The position numbers and the translations under genes were made by a program. The notes beneath the pieces are model-generated. The model saw only the letters and a list, made by a program, of their open reading frames with translations. It was not told the DNA's origin and searched no databases. A stretch of 5,202 nucleotides of DNA, from contig LKNH01000200.1 in the NCBI GenBank assembly GCA_001564135.1, positions 1 to 5,202 of the forward strand. The letters are read 5' to 3'. Below are positions 1 to 4,609 of the stretch, in pieces (within the stretch, counting starts at the first letter, position 1; the number at the start of each line of letters is the position of its first letter). This stretch comes from Halobacteriaceae archaeon Tc-Br11_E2g27. Lineage in GTDB: Archaea; Halobacteriota; Halobacteria; Halobacteriales; Haloarculaceae.

Positions 1-265
1 GGTCCGGTGTCTTGCCGACATAGACGTCGACGTTCGGTGCATCCGGTGAGAGATGACCACAGCGAAGCGCTGCAAATTCCGCCTCTTCATCGATTTCTTC
101 TTCTTCAACCTCTTCCTCCTCCATTTCTTCTTCCTCTTCGTCTTCCTCCTCTTCGTCTTCATGTTCATCCGCGCTGACGATGGTCGCTCCGCTCAACACC
201 GCAGCGGTTCCACCGACTCCGATTCCCTGTAGTACGCGTCTTCGCGTCGATTTTGTACCTGTCAT
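1..265 (-). CDS. Exported DUF4397-domain protein, N-terminal part
   Basis: The first 88 residues are visible, starting at ATG 265-263; the gene runs off the left edge. Residues 1-32 look like a Tat signal peptide: TRRRVLQ at 7-13, then a Gly/Ala/Val-rich hydrophobic stretch ending near SA|DE (31-34). No lipobox Cys follows, so a secreted or otherwise anchored protein is more likely than a lipoprotein. Residues 33-63 are almost all Glu/Asp, broken only by single H, M, V, I and A residues. The segment HLSPDAPNVDVYVGKTPD (71-88) matches the opening of the DUF4397 domain, a beta-sandwich type domain of unknown function found in secreted bacterial and archaeal proteins. The acidic run is probably a flexible, highly charged linker between the signal peptide and the domain. 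The gene is divergent from the DUF460 gene. The family call is fairly sure; no function can be assigned, and the remainder of the protein is unseen. Confidence 0.85.
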   Translation of the reverse strand, partial: MTGTKSTRRRVLQGIGVGGTAAVLSGATIVSADEHEDEEEEDEEEEEMEEEEVEEEEIDEEAEFAALRCGHLSPDAPNVDVYVGKTPD

Positions 266-293
266 GCGTTCCAGTTGAACCGTCGTCTGATTC

Positions 294-303
294 GGATATT
301 GTT
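294..303 (-). promoter_or_regulatory. Weak TATA-like element for the DUF4397 gene
   Basis: Read on the minus strand, the stretch is AACAATATCC, centred about 32 bases before the ATG at 265. A start of transcription 25-28 bases downstream would give a leader of only a few bases, which suits haloarchaeal leaderless genes. The match to the TATA consensus is poor. A better minus-strand TATAAA lies at 433-428, but it would imply a leader of about 140 bases. Confidence 0.3.
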
Positions 304-349
304 ACACACGGCAAATTTCGAGAAAGCTGCCTGTACTCTCTGGCTGACA

Positions 350-363
350 TTTTCAGTTGAAAA
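350..363. repeat. 14-bp palindrome with 6-bp arms, TTTTCA-gt-TGAAAA
   Basis: The two 6-base arms are perfect inverted repeats around a 2-base centre. The element lies in the divergent intergenic region, about 85 bases upstream of the DUF4397 start. Its symmetry and size fit a binding site for a dimeric regulator, but no regulator gene is present in the window, so this role is inferred. The octamer CAGTTGAA inside it also occurs at 272-279, close to the DUF4397 start codon. Confidence 0.4.
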
Positions 364-448
364 CAAGCCTGACTTACCTGCACGGACTCGTAAGAAACGC
401 GCTAGCATCCGTGGGCGGTTCGTGGCATTTATACAGTAACCGAGGCGA

Positions 449-481
449 TTGACGTAGTCAACCAACAACTGGCTTGTTTGG
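449..481. repeat. Tandem inverted repeats upstream of the DUF460 promoter
   Basis: TTGAC-gta-GTCAA (449-461) has perfect 5-base arms. Directly after it, CCAACAA (462-468) pairs with TTGTTTGG (474-481) with one bulged T. The block ends 8 bases before the TATA box at 490-495, where an activator or repressor site is commonly found in haloarchaeal promoters. It could also act as an RNA hairpin if transcription started further upstream, for example from the TTTATA at 428-433. The regulatory role is inferred. Confidence 0.4.
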
Positions 482-489
482 CCCGGATG

Positions 490-495
490 TTTATA
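490..495 (+). promoter_or_regulatory. TATA box of the DUF460 gene (TTTATA)
   Basis: TTTATA is a close match to the haloarchaeal TATA element. Its centre is about 29 bases before the GTG at 522, so transcription should begin at or within a few bases of that codon. This favours a leaderless mRNA and decides the start: the in-frame TTG at 474 lies upstream of the TATA box and would not be on this transcript. Confidence 0.65.
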
Positions 496-521
496 CCCGT
501 ACATCACCTAGCTGCCCGCCA

Positions 522-2492
522 GTGAGCGACAGGACGGCTGCCCTCGATTCGGTCATCTTCGGCGTCGATATCCAGAGCGGGGACGTTCGCGGCGATTCAC
601 CCTCGTATGCCCTTGTCGTCTTTGACGGGGAGCAGATAGAGCGGGATGTCGTCAGCTACCGGAAACTCCGCCGGCGTATCGAACAGGAAGCGCCCGCAAT
701 CGTAGCCACCGACAACATGTACGAACTTGCCGAGGACAAGGACGCACTCGTCCACTTTCTCGGCTGGCTCCCGACCGAAACCCGACTCGTCCAGGTGACT
801 GGGGCCGAACAACCGGAGACGCTCTCGCGGGTGGCCTCACGCCACGGCGTTCCATACGGTAAAGCTCCGATGAAAGAAGCGGAGGCAGCGGCACGACTGG
901 CCGCAGCAAACGTCGGCCATGAGGTCACGGCTTTTACCGACACGACCGAGATCAAAGTCTCCCGTGGCCGCTCGACGGGAAGCGGGGGGTGGAGCGAGGA
1001 CCGGTACACCCGCCGGATTCATGGCTCTGTTAGGCGCCGGACCCGGGACATTGAATCCACTCTTACCGAGGCAGGTCTGGATTTTGACCGCGAGGTCACC
1101 GAAAAGTACGGCGGCTTCTCGAACGCCATTTTCACCGTCGAGGGGACGCCAGCCGATATTCCAGTCTCAAACGAACGCTCGGGTGACGTTCGTGTCGAGG
1201 TAACGCGGGTCCGGCGCGACGGCATCGAGTTTAAACCGCTGGCAAAACGGCGCGACCGTGTCATTGTTGGCATCGACCCCGGCACGACCACCGCTGTTGC
1301 TGTCGTCGGTCTCGAAGGGGAACTGCTCGATGTGATGAGTACCCGGACGGCTGATACGGCGGCCGTCATCGAGTGGATAATCGAGCGCGGGAGACCGATT
1401 CTCGTCGCAGCGGATGTCGAACCGATGCCGAATACGGTCGAGAAGATTCGACGAAGCTTCGACGCCGCCGGATGGGTCCCTCCCCGTGACCTTCCGGTCG
1501 ATGTGAAAAAACACCGCACACGCGAGGAAGGATACGACAACGACCACGAACGGGACGCTATCGCCGCAGCCTTCGGTGCGTTCGACGACCACCGCGACCA
1601 GTTCGAACGGATTGCGGCCAAAGTTCCTCCAAGACAGGACCTTGGGCTGGTTATCGAGCGGGTTGTTGCCGATGAGGAATCGGTCGAAGCTGTCCTTACC
1701 GACCTCACCGAGGACGATAGCGAGGGCGAGGAAGAGCACGAACACACCGAACGCGAGTTGACAGCCGAAGAGCGACGGATTCGTCGGCTTGAGACGCAAG
1801 TCGAGCGGCTGCAATCACACATCGAGTCGCTCGAAGAGACCGTCGAGGAAAAAGACGAACGACTCGCCGAGTATGAACGCAGACTCTCAAGCGAGAAAAA
1901 ACAGGAACGACGCGAAGCCCGTGAACGGCGTGAAATAACGCGGCTGGAGCGAGAGAACTCCCGGTTGGGGCGAGAACTCGACGCCAAAGACGAGCGCATC
2001 GAGGAACTTGAGGAGAAACTCGAACGCCTCAAAATGCTCTGGAAACTCGACCACTCGAACTTCGCAGACGTGTCGGAAAAGAAAGCGGGGCTGGTTCCGG
2101 TCAAAGTTATCGAACAGTTCACGATGGGTGCAATCGAGCAGGCCCACGAAAGCTTCGGGCTTGCGGAAGATGATGTCATCCTGTTTCGAGATGCAAGCGG
2201 GGCAGGGCAGTCGACGGCGGAACGGCTTGCAGCGGTCGAGCCGCGTCTGGTTCTTCGGACTGGCCAACTCTCCGATATGGCGGATGCCGTACTGTTCGAC
2301 CAGGAGATTCCGGTTGCACCAGCGGAGCTAGTAACTGTTCAGGAGGTTGATGAACTCGCTGTGGCCCGCGAGAAAGAAGTTGAAGCGGCAATCGAGGACT
2401 GGCACGAGCGGGCACGCGAACGAAAGCGACAGCAACGCACCGAACTCGTTGACCGACTTATCAGCGAACACCGAGCCGACCGGCCCGAGTGA
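522..2492 (+). CDS. DUF460 (COG2433) RNase H-fold protein with long coiled coil
   Basis: A 656-residue acidic protein, taken from GTG 522; an in-frame TTG at 474 would add 16 residues but sits before the TATA box. Three parts are visible. Residues 10-135 look like a degenerate RNase H-like fold (FGVDIQSGD with D16, VATDN with D64, KEAEAAARLAA with E119/E121). Residues 246-360 form a more canonical RuvC/YqgF-like fold: VGIDPGTTTA with D252, VAADVEP with D298/E300, and DNDHERDAIAAA with D341/H342/D345, the pattern of a metal-binding nuclease site. After an acidic stretch (about 394-412), residues 412-506 are a heptad-like Glu/Arg/Leu coiled coil. A C-terminal segment (about 507-656) follows, ending in a charged helix. 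The family is archaeal and uncharacterised, annotated as a predicted RNase H-fold nuclease; nuclease activity is unproven. No membrane segment is seen. udg follows 65 bases downstream on the same strand. The family call is confident; the reading of the first half as a second RNase H fold is inference. Confidence 0.9.
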   Translation: MSDRTAALDSVIFGVDIQSGDVRGDSPSYALVVFDGEQIERDVVSYRKLRRRIEQEAPAIVATDNMYELAEDKDALVHFLGWLPTETRLVQVTGAEQPETLSRVASRHGVPYGKAPMKEAEAAARLAAANVGHEVTAFTDTTEIKVSRGRSTGSGGWSEDRYTRRIHGSVRRRTRDIESTLTEAGLDFDREVTEKYGGFSNAIFTVEGTPADIPVSNERSGDVRVEVTRVRRDGIEFKPLAKRRDRVIVGIDPGTTTAVAVVGLEGELLDVMSTRTADTAAVIEWIIERGRPILVAADVEPMPNTVEKIRRSFDAAGWVPPRDLPVDVKKHRTREEGYDNDHERDAIAAAFGAFDDHRDQFERIAAKVPPRQDLGLVIERVVADEESVEAVLTDLTEDDSEGEEEHEHTERELTAEERRIRRLETQVERLQSHIESLEETVEEKDERLAEYERRLSSEKKQERREARERREITRLERENSRLGRELDAKDERIEELEEKLERLKMLWKLDHSNFADVSEKKAGLVPVKVIEQFTMGAIEQAHESFGLAEDDVILFRDASGAGQSTAERLAAVEPRLVLRTGQLSDMADAVLFDQEIPVAPAELVTVQEVDELAVAREKEVEAAIEDWHERARERKRQQRTELVDRLISEHRADRPE

Positions 2493-2525
2493 ACGGAGCG
2501 GACTTGGCTGGCCGTTGTTCCGGTA

Positions 2526-2533
2526 GATAATTA
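2526..2533 (+). promoter_or_regulatory. TATA-like element of udg (GATAATTA)
   Basis: This AT-rich octamer is centred about 28 bases before ATG 2558, so it fits a leaderless or nearly leaderless udg transcript. A purine run GAGAGGG at 2547-2553 lies 4 bases before the ATG and could act as a weak Shine-Dalgarno sequence on a transcript reading through from the DUF460 gene. Both routes may therefore be used. Confidence 0.5.
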
Positions 2534-2557
2534 CAACCGTCACCACGAGAGGGTTGT

Positions 2558-3157
2558 ATGGACACCGATGACTACTGGGATGAGGAAGGGCTTGGCGTCG
2601 GTGGCTGCGAGGCGTGCCCCGAACTGGTGGAGTCGCGTAGCCGCATTGTCGACGGCGTGGGACCTGCCGATGCGGACTTACTTTTTGTTGGAGAGGCTCC
2701 CGGCGCAACGGAGGATGAACGCGGCGAACCGTTTGTGGGACGAAGTGGGGATGTACTGGATGAGGGATTACGAGCGGTTGGTCTCGCTCGTCGGGATGTC
2801 CGGATAACAAACTGTGTGCGGTGTCGACCACCGGACAACCGTGACCCAAAGACTGCTGAGCGTGAGAACTGCCGGGGATATCTCGAACGTGAAATACTCG
2901 CTGTTGACCCGGAACTCGTCATTACGCTTGGAAAGGTTCCGGCGGAACACTTGCTTGAACGGTCCGTTGCGGTGACGAGCGAAGCTGGCCGAATTCACGA
3001 ACTCTCGATCGGGGAGCGGACACAGCGACTTCTGGTCTGTGTCCATCCTGCGGCGACCCTTTATGACCCCAGCCAGCGAGAGACTTTTAACAGCGCCCTC
3101 GACGCCGCTGCTGAGTACGCTGGGGACGGCGGCCAGTCCACGTTAGGCGAGTTTTAA
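2558..3157 (+). CDS. udg: Family 4 uracil-DNA glycosylase (Fe-S)
   Basis: A 199-residue protein of the usual length for family 4 uracil-DNA glycosylases, which cut uracil from DNA after cytosine deamination and so start base excision repair. Visible marks are the uracil-pocket motif GEAPGATEDE (45-54) followed by GEPFVGRSG (56-64), RCRPPDNRDP (88-97), and the HPAA motif (163-166) with H163. Four cysteines fit the [4Fe-4S] cluster of the family: C17 and C20 (CEACP), C89 and C105; C86 is an extra one. The protein ends in QSTLGEF (193-199), which resembles a PIP box (QxxLxxFF) lacking its last aromatic and may bind the PCNA clamp. The start ATG 2558 has a TATA-like element at the expected distance and leaves only 16 residues before the first cluster cysteine. 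It follows the DUF460 gene on the same strand. Enzyme family is certain; the PCNA link is inferred from the tail. Confidence 0.95.
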   Translation: MDTDDYWDEEGLGVGGCEACPELVESRSRIVDGVGPADADLLFVGEAPGATEDERGEPFVGRSGDVLDEGLRAVGLARRDVRITNCVRCRPPDNRDPKTAERENCRGYLEREILAVDPELVITLGKVPAEHLLERSVAVTSEAGRIHELSIGERTQRLLVCVHPAATLYDPSQRETFNSALDAAAEYAGDGGQSTLGEF

Positions 3158-3165
3158 CGATAATA

Positions 3166-3189
3166 CCGGAAACCGGGTCACATATTTTT
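3166..3189 (+). terminator. Possible terminator after udg
   Basis: CCGG-AAA-CCGG (3166-3176) can fold as a short hairpin and is followed by TTTTT at 3185-3189. It begins 8 bases after the udg stop. Archaeal termination depends mainly on T tracts, so the T5 run may matter more than the weak stem. Confidence 0.4.
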
Positions 3190-3205
3190 ATCTCCTGAGG
3201 TGATA
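3189..3205. repeat. 17-bp imperfect palindrome TATCtCCTgAGGtGATA
   Basis: Both halves match (TATC/GATA and CCT/AGG) apart from one T-T mismatch pair and the single central base. It sits about 30 bases after the udg stop and directly before the GGTA series. It resembles an operator for a dimeric protein. Confidence 0.45.
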
Positions 3206-3242
3206 GGTACTGTTTGGTAATGAGTGGGTATTGATGGTATGT
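3206..3242 (+). repeat. Four GGTA motifs spaced about one helical turn
   Basis: GGTA occurs at 3206, 3216, 3227 and 3236, spacings of 10, 11 and 9 bases. The first three extend to GGTANTG (GGTACTG, GGTAATG, GGTATTG) and the fourth reads GGTATGT. Spacing near 10.5 bases would place all copies on one face of the helix, as in arrays bound cooperatively by a protein. The binding role is inferred. Confidence 0.4.
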
Positions 3243-3255
3243 GGCATATATTACT

Positions 3256-3265
3256 GACATATGTC
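3256..3265. repeat. Perfect 10-bp palindrome GACATATGTC
   Basis: It is fully symmetric and lies in the AT-rich part of the gap upstream of tfb. A second, non-concentric inverted pair, GCATA (3244-3248) and TATGC (3266-3270), overlaps it. A 10-bp palindrome can occur by chance in a few kilobases. Confidence 0.3.
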
Positions 3266-3377
3266 TATGCAAAAATCAATTCAGTCCACTCTCATCGAAA
3301 AATCATCGGATTGAGTAACGGATAGTTAATATTTAATACTCACTTTTGGTCGACCGAATACGGACTTCTCGCGGCGT

Positions 3378-3391
3378 ATGACGTGTGTCAT
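3378..3391. repeat. Inverted repeat ATGAC-gtgt-GTCAT
   Basis: It has perfect 5-base arms around a 4-base centre, about 110 bases upstream of the tfb start. Its half site TGAC/GTCA is the same as in the inverted repeat at 449-461 upstream of the DUF460 promoter, with a spacer one base longer. A shared regulator is possible but the half sites are short. Confidence 0.35.
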
Positions 3392-3404
3392 TCACAAGAT
3401 AGCA

Positions 3405-3439
3405 AAACGTTTAAGTAAGTTTCGAACTAACGTTTGTTC
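3405..3439. repeat. Paired AACGTT palindromes upstream of the tfb promoter
   Basis: AAACGTTT (3405-3412) is a perfect 8-bp palindrome. GAACtAACGTTtGTTC (3424-3439) is a 16-bp palindrome with only one T-T mismatch pair. Both contain AACGTT, with the cores 23 bases apart. The second ends 16 bases before the possible TATA element at 3455. The placement suits a regulator site for tfb, although no binding protein is known from the sequence. Confidence 0.45.
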
Positions 3440-3454
3440 AGCTATCAACCCGGG

Positions 3455-3472
3455 ATTTTTACAGGGGTTTAA
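3455..3472 (+). promoter_or_regulatory. Likely tfb promoter region
   Basis: Two TATA-like stretches lie here: ATTTTTA (3455-3461) and TTTAA (3468-3472), the latter after a purine-rich stretch that could serve as a BRE. The second is centred 30 bases before ATG 3500 and predicts a leader of only a few bases. No Shine-Dalgarno sequence precedes the ATG, which agrees with leaderless translation. Which of the two is used cannot be told by reading. Confidence 0.5.
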
Positions 3473-3499
3473 CCTGCCCGGAGCACCCGCCCTCAGACA

Positions 3500-4462
3500 A
3501 TGAGCAACACGAACACCCGAACACGAACGACCGAGGAGGAACAGGAAGAGACGACAGACGCTTCGCTCAGCTGTCCGGAATGCAGCGGCAAAGTTGTCAG
3601 TGATGACGAACACGGCGAAACGGTCTGTATCGAGTGTGGACTGGTCGTCGAGGAGGATTCAGTCGACCGTGGTCCGGAATGGCGGGCCTTTGACTCCCGT
3701 GAGAAAGATAAAAAGTCCCGCGTGGGTGCACCCACGACGAATATGATGCACGATAAGGGACTGTCGACGAACATCGACTGGCGTGACAAAGATGCCTACG
3801 GGAACGCACTCGGCGCAAAACAACGAAAGAAGATGCAGCGCCTGCGCAAATGGAACGAACGGTTCCGCACGCGTGACTCGAAAGAGCGCAACCTCAAACA
3901 GGCACTCGGCGAAATCGACCGCATGGCAAGCGCACTCGGTCTCCCGGAAAACGTCCGTGAGACGGCAAGTGTCATCTATCGACGGGCACTTGATGAAAAC
4001 CTCCTGCCCGGTCGTTCCATCGAGGGTGTCTCGACCGCCGCTGTCTACGCCGCTGCTCGACAGGCGGGCGTCCCACGCTCGCTCGATGAAATTACCGAGG
4101 TTTCACGTGTCGAAAAAAGCGAGATTGCACGAACCTACCGGTATGTGGTCCGCGAACTCGGTCTCGAAGTGAAGCCGGCCGACCCAGAGAGCTACGTCCC
4201 ACGGTTTGCTTCTTCGCTTGGTCTCTCGGAGGAATCAGAGCGCCGTGCCCGACAACTCCTCCAGAACGCGAAAGAACAAGGTGTTCACTCCGGCAAATCC
4301 CCTGTTGGACTCGCCGCCGCAGCTGTCTACGCCGCTGCACTCCTGACCAACGAGAAAACCACACAGGCAGCCGTCAGCGAAGTGGCCGATATCTCCGAAG
4401 TGACCATCCGAAACCGGTATCACGAACTGCTCGAAGCGGAACAGGATATCCCAATCGCGTAG
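3500..4462 (+). CDS. tfb: Transcription initiation factor IIB (TFB)
   Basis: A 320-residue archaeal TFB of normal length. It bridges TBP on the TATA box and RNA polymerase and recognises the BRE. After a 24-residue polar tail, the N-terminal zinc ribbon has C25/C28 (CPEC) and C43/C46 (CIEC). The B-reader and linker follow (RGPEWRAFDSREKDKKSRVGAP, 57-78, in two parts: RGPEWRAF and the basic stretch). Two cyclin-like repeats span about 125-220 and 227-315. The second ends with the helix-turn-helix TTQAAVSEVADISEVTIRNR (287-306) expected to touch the BRE. Haloarchaea usually carry several tfb paralogues with partly different target promoters, so this may be one of a set; the number or letter cannot be assigned here. 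The start ATG 3500 is supported by the TATA-like element at 3468-3472. The gene stands alone between a long upstream gap and aroD. Nothing is missing or broken. Confidence 0.97.
   Translation: MSNTNTRTRTTEEEQEETTDASLSCPECSGKVVSDDEHGETVCIECGLVVEEDSVDRGPEWRAFDSREKDKKSRVGAPTTNMMHDKGLSTNIDWRDKDAYGNALGAKQRKKMQRLRKWNERFRTRDSKERNLKQALGEIDRMASALGLPENVRETASVIYRRALDENLLPGRSIEGVSTAAVYAAARQAGVPRSLDEITEVSRVEKSEIARTYRYVVRELGLEVKPADPESYVPRFASSLGLSEESERRARQLLQNAKEQGVHSGKSPVGLAAAAVYAAALLTNEKTTQAAVSEVADISEVTIRNRYHELLEAEQDIPIA
3721..3736. repeat. Perfect 16-bp GC-rich palindrome inside tfb
   Basis: CGTGGGTGCACCCACG reads the same on both strands. It encodes part of the conserved RVGAPTT segment after the B-reader, so the protein sequence limits it, but third positions are free and still match. 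In mRNA it could form a stable stem with a small loop, about 220 bases into the gene. A role in DNA binding or RNA folding is inference. Confidence 0.45.
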
Positions 4463-4472
4463 AGATAATCTG

Positions 4473-4511
4473 CTTTTACCGAATTTTCGTCACAGCTGGC
4501 CGGCAGCGTTT
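4473..4511 (+). terminator. Probable tfb termination region
   Basis: Short T runs at 4474-4477 and 4484-4487 follow 11 and 21 bases after the tfb stop. They are followed by a small hairpin, GCTG-gccgg-CAGC (4495-4507), and GTTTG. T-rich tracts are the usual archaeal stop signal. The separation supports independent transcription of aroD. Confidence 0.4.
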
Positions 4512-4514
4512 GCT

Positions 4515-4520
4515 CTATAA
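4515..4520 (+). promoter_or_regulatory. Candidate aroD TATA box (CTATAA)
   Basis: CTATAA is the best TATA match between tfb and aroD. It would start transcription near 4540-4546 and give aroD a leader of about 65 bases. A poorer T-rich element, CTTTTTG around 4580-4586, is at the distance expected for a leaderless aroD mRNA. There is no Shine-Dalgarno sequence before ATG 4610, which speaks for the second option. Confidence 0.4.
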
Positions 4521-4609
4521 GAACCTCACTGACGAATGATACCAGCTCCCAACTTTTGTTCAAGTCGGCATATCCTGACCTTTTTGCCTGTGCTTTGCGG
4601 ATTCTCTCT

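Larger units (their letters stand above)
266..521. other. Divergent intergenic region between the DUF4397 and DUF460 genes
   Basis: These 256 bases separate two divergent genes. They hold the palindrome at 350-363, a TTTATA/TATAAA element at 428-433 that could work on either strand, the inverted repeats at 449-481, and the TATA box at 490-495. Open frames across this stretch, mainly on the minus strand, give Arg/Asn-rich products unlike the acidic proteins encoded around them and were not called. No RNA gene was recognised. Confidence 0.6.
3158..3499. other. Long AT-rich intergenic region upstream of tfb
   Basis: These 342 bases carry no convincing gene. The longest small frame seen, from the ATG near 3239, has 28 codons and a composition unlike haloarchaeal proteins. 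The stretch is clearly more AT-rich than the flanking genes. It contains the udg terminator candidate, several palindromes (3189-3205, 3256-3265, 3378-3391, 3424-3439), a series of GGTA motifs about 10 bases apart (3206-3242), a TCATCG direct repeat (3292-3308), and the likely tfb promoter near 3455-3472. Such a loaded upstream region suggests complex control of tfb or an unannotated small RNA, but neither is shown by the sequence. Confidence 0.6.

Noticed and set aside
73..169. TTC/CTC-rich tract as a microsatellite or CRISPR-like repeat
   Set aside because: In the minus-strand frame it is a continuous Glu/Asp coding run between a signal peptide and a DUF4397 domain. There are no regular repeat-spacer units.
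262..507. 81-codon minus-strand frame in the divergent intergenic region
   Set aside because: The product is basic and Asn/Arg-rich, unlike haloarchaeal proteins, and it overlaps the DUF4397 start codon and the DUF460 promoter.
474..521. Upstream TTG start for the DUF460 gene
   Set aside because: The TATA box at 490-495 lies downstream of this codon, and the 16 extra residues show no family motif. GTG 522 fits a leaderless transcript and begins just before the conserved FGVDIQSG segment.
1019..2179. 386-codon open frame on the minus strand opposite the DUF460 gene
   Set aside because: The product is dominated by Ser and Arg with no domain, as expected from the reverse complement of an acidic, GC-rich coiled-coil gene. 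The plus-strand gene has clear family motifs.
2568..2807. 79-codon plus-strand frame inside udg
   Set aside because: It is fully inside the glycosylase gene in another frame and shows no recognisable motif; the glycosylase frame keeps all family motifs.
3087..3272. 61-codon minus-strand frame across the udg end and the AT-rich gap
   Set aside because: It overlaps udg antisense, is basic, and has no promoter or domain support.
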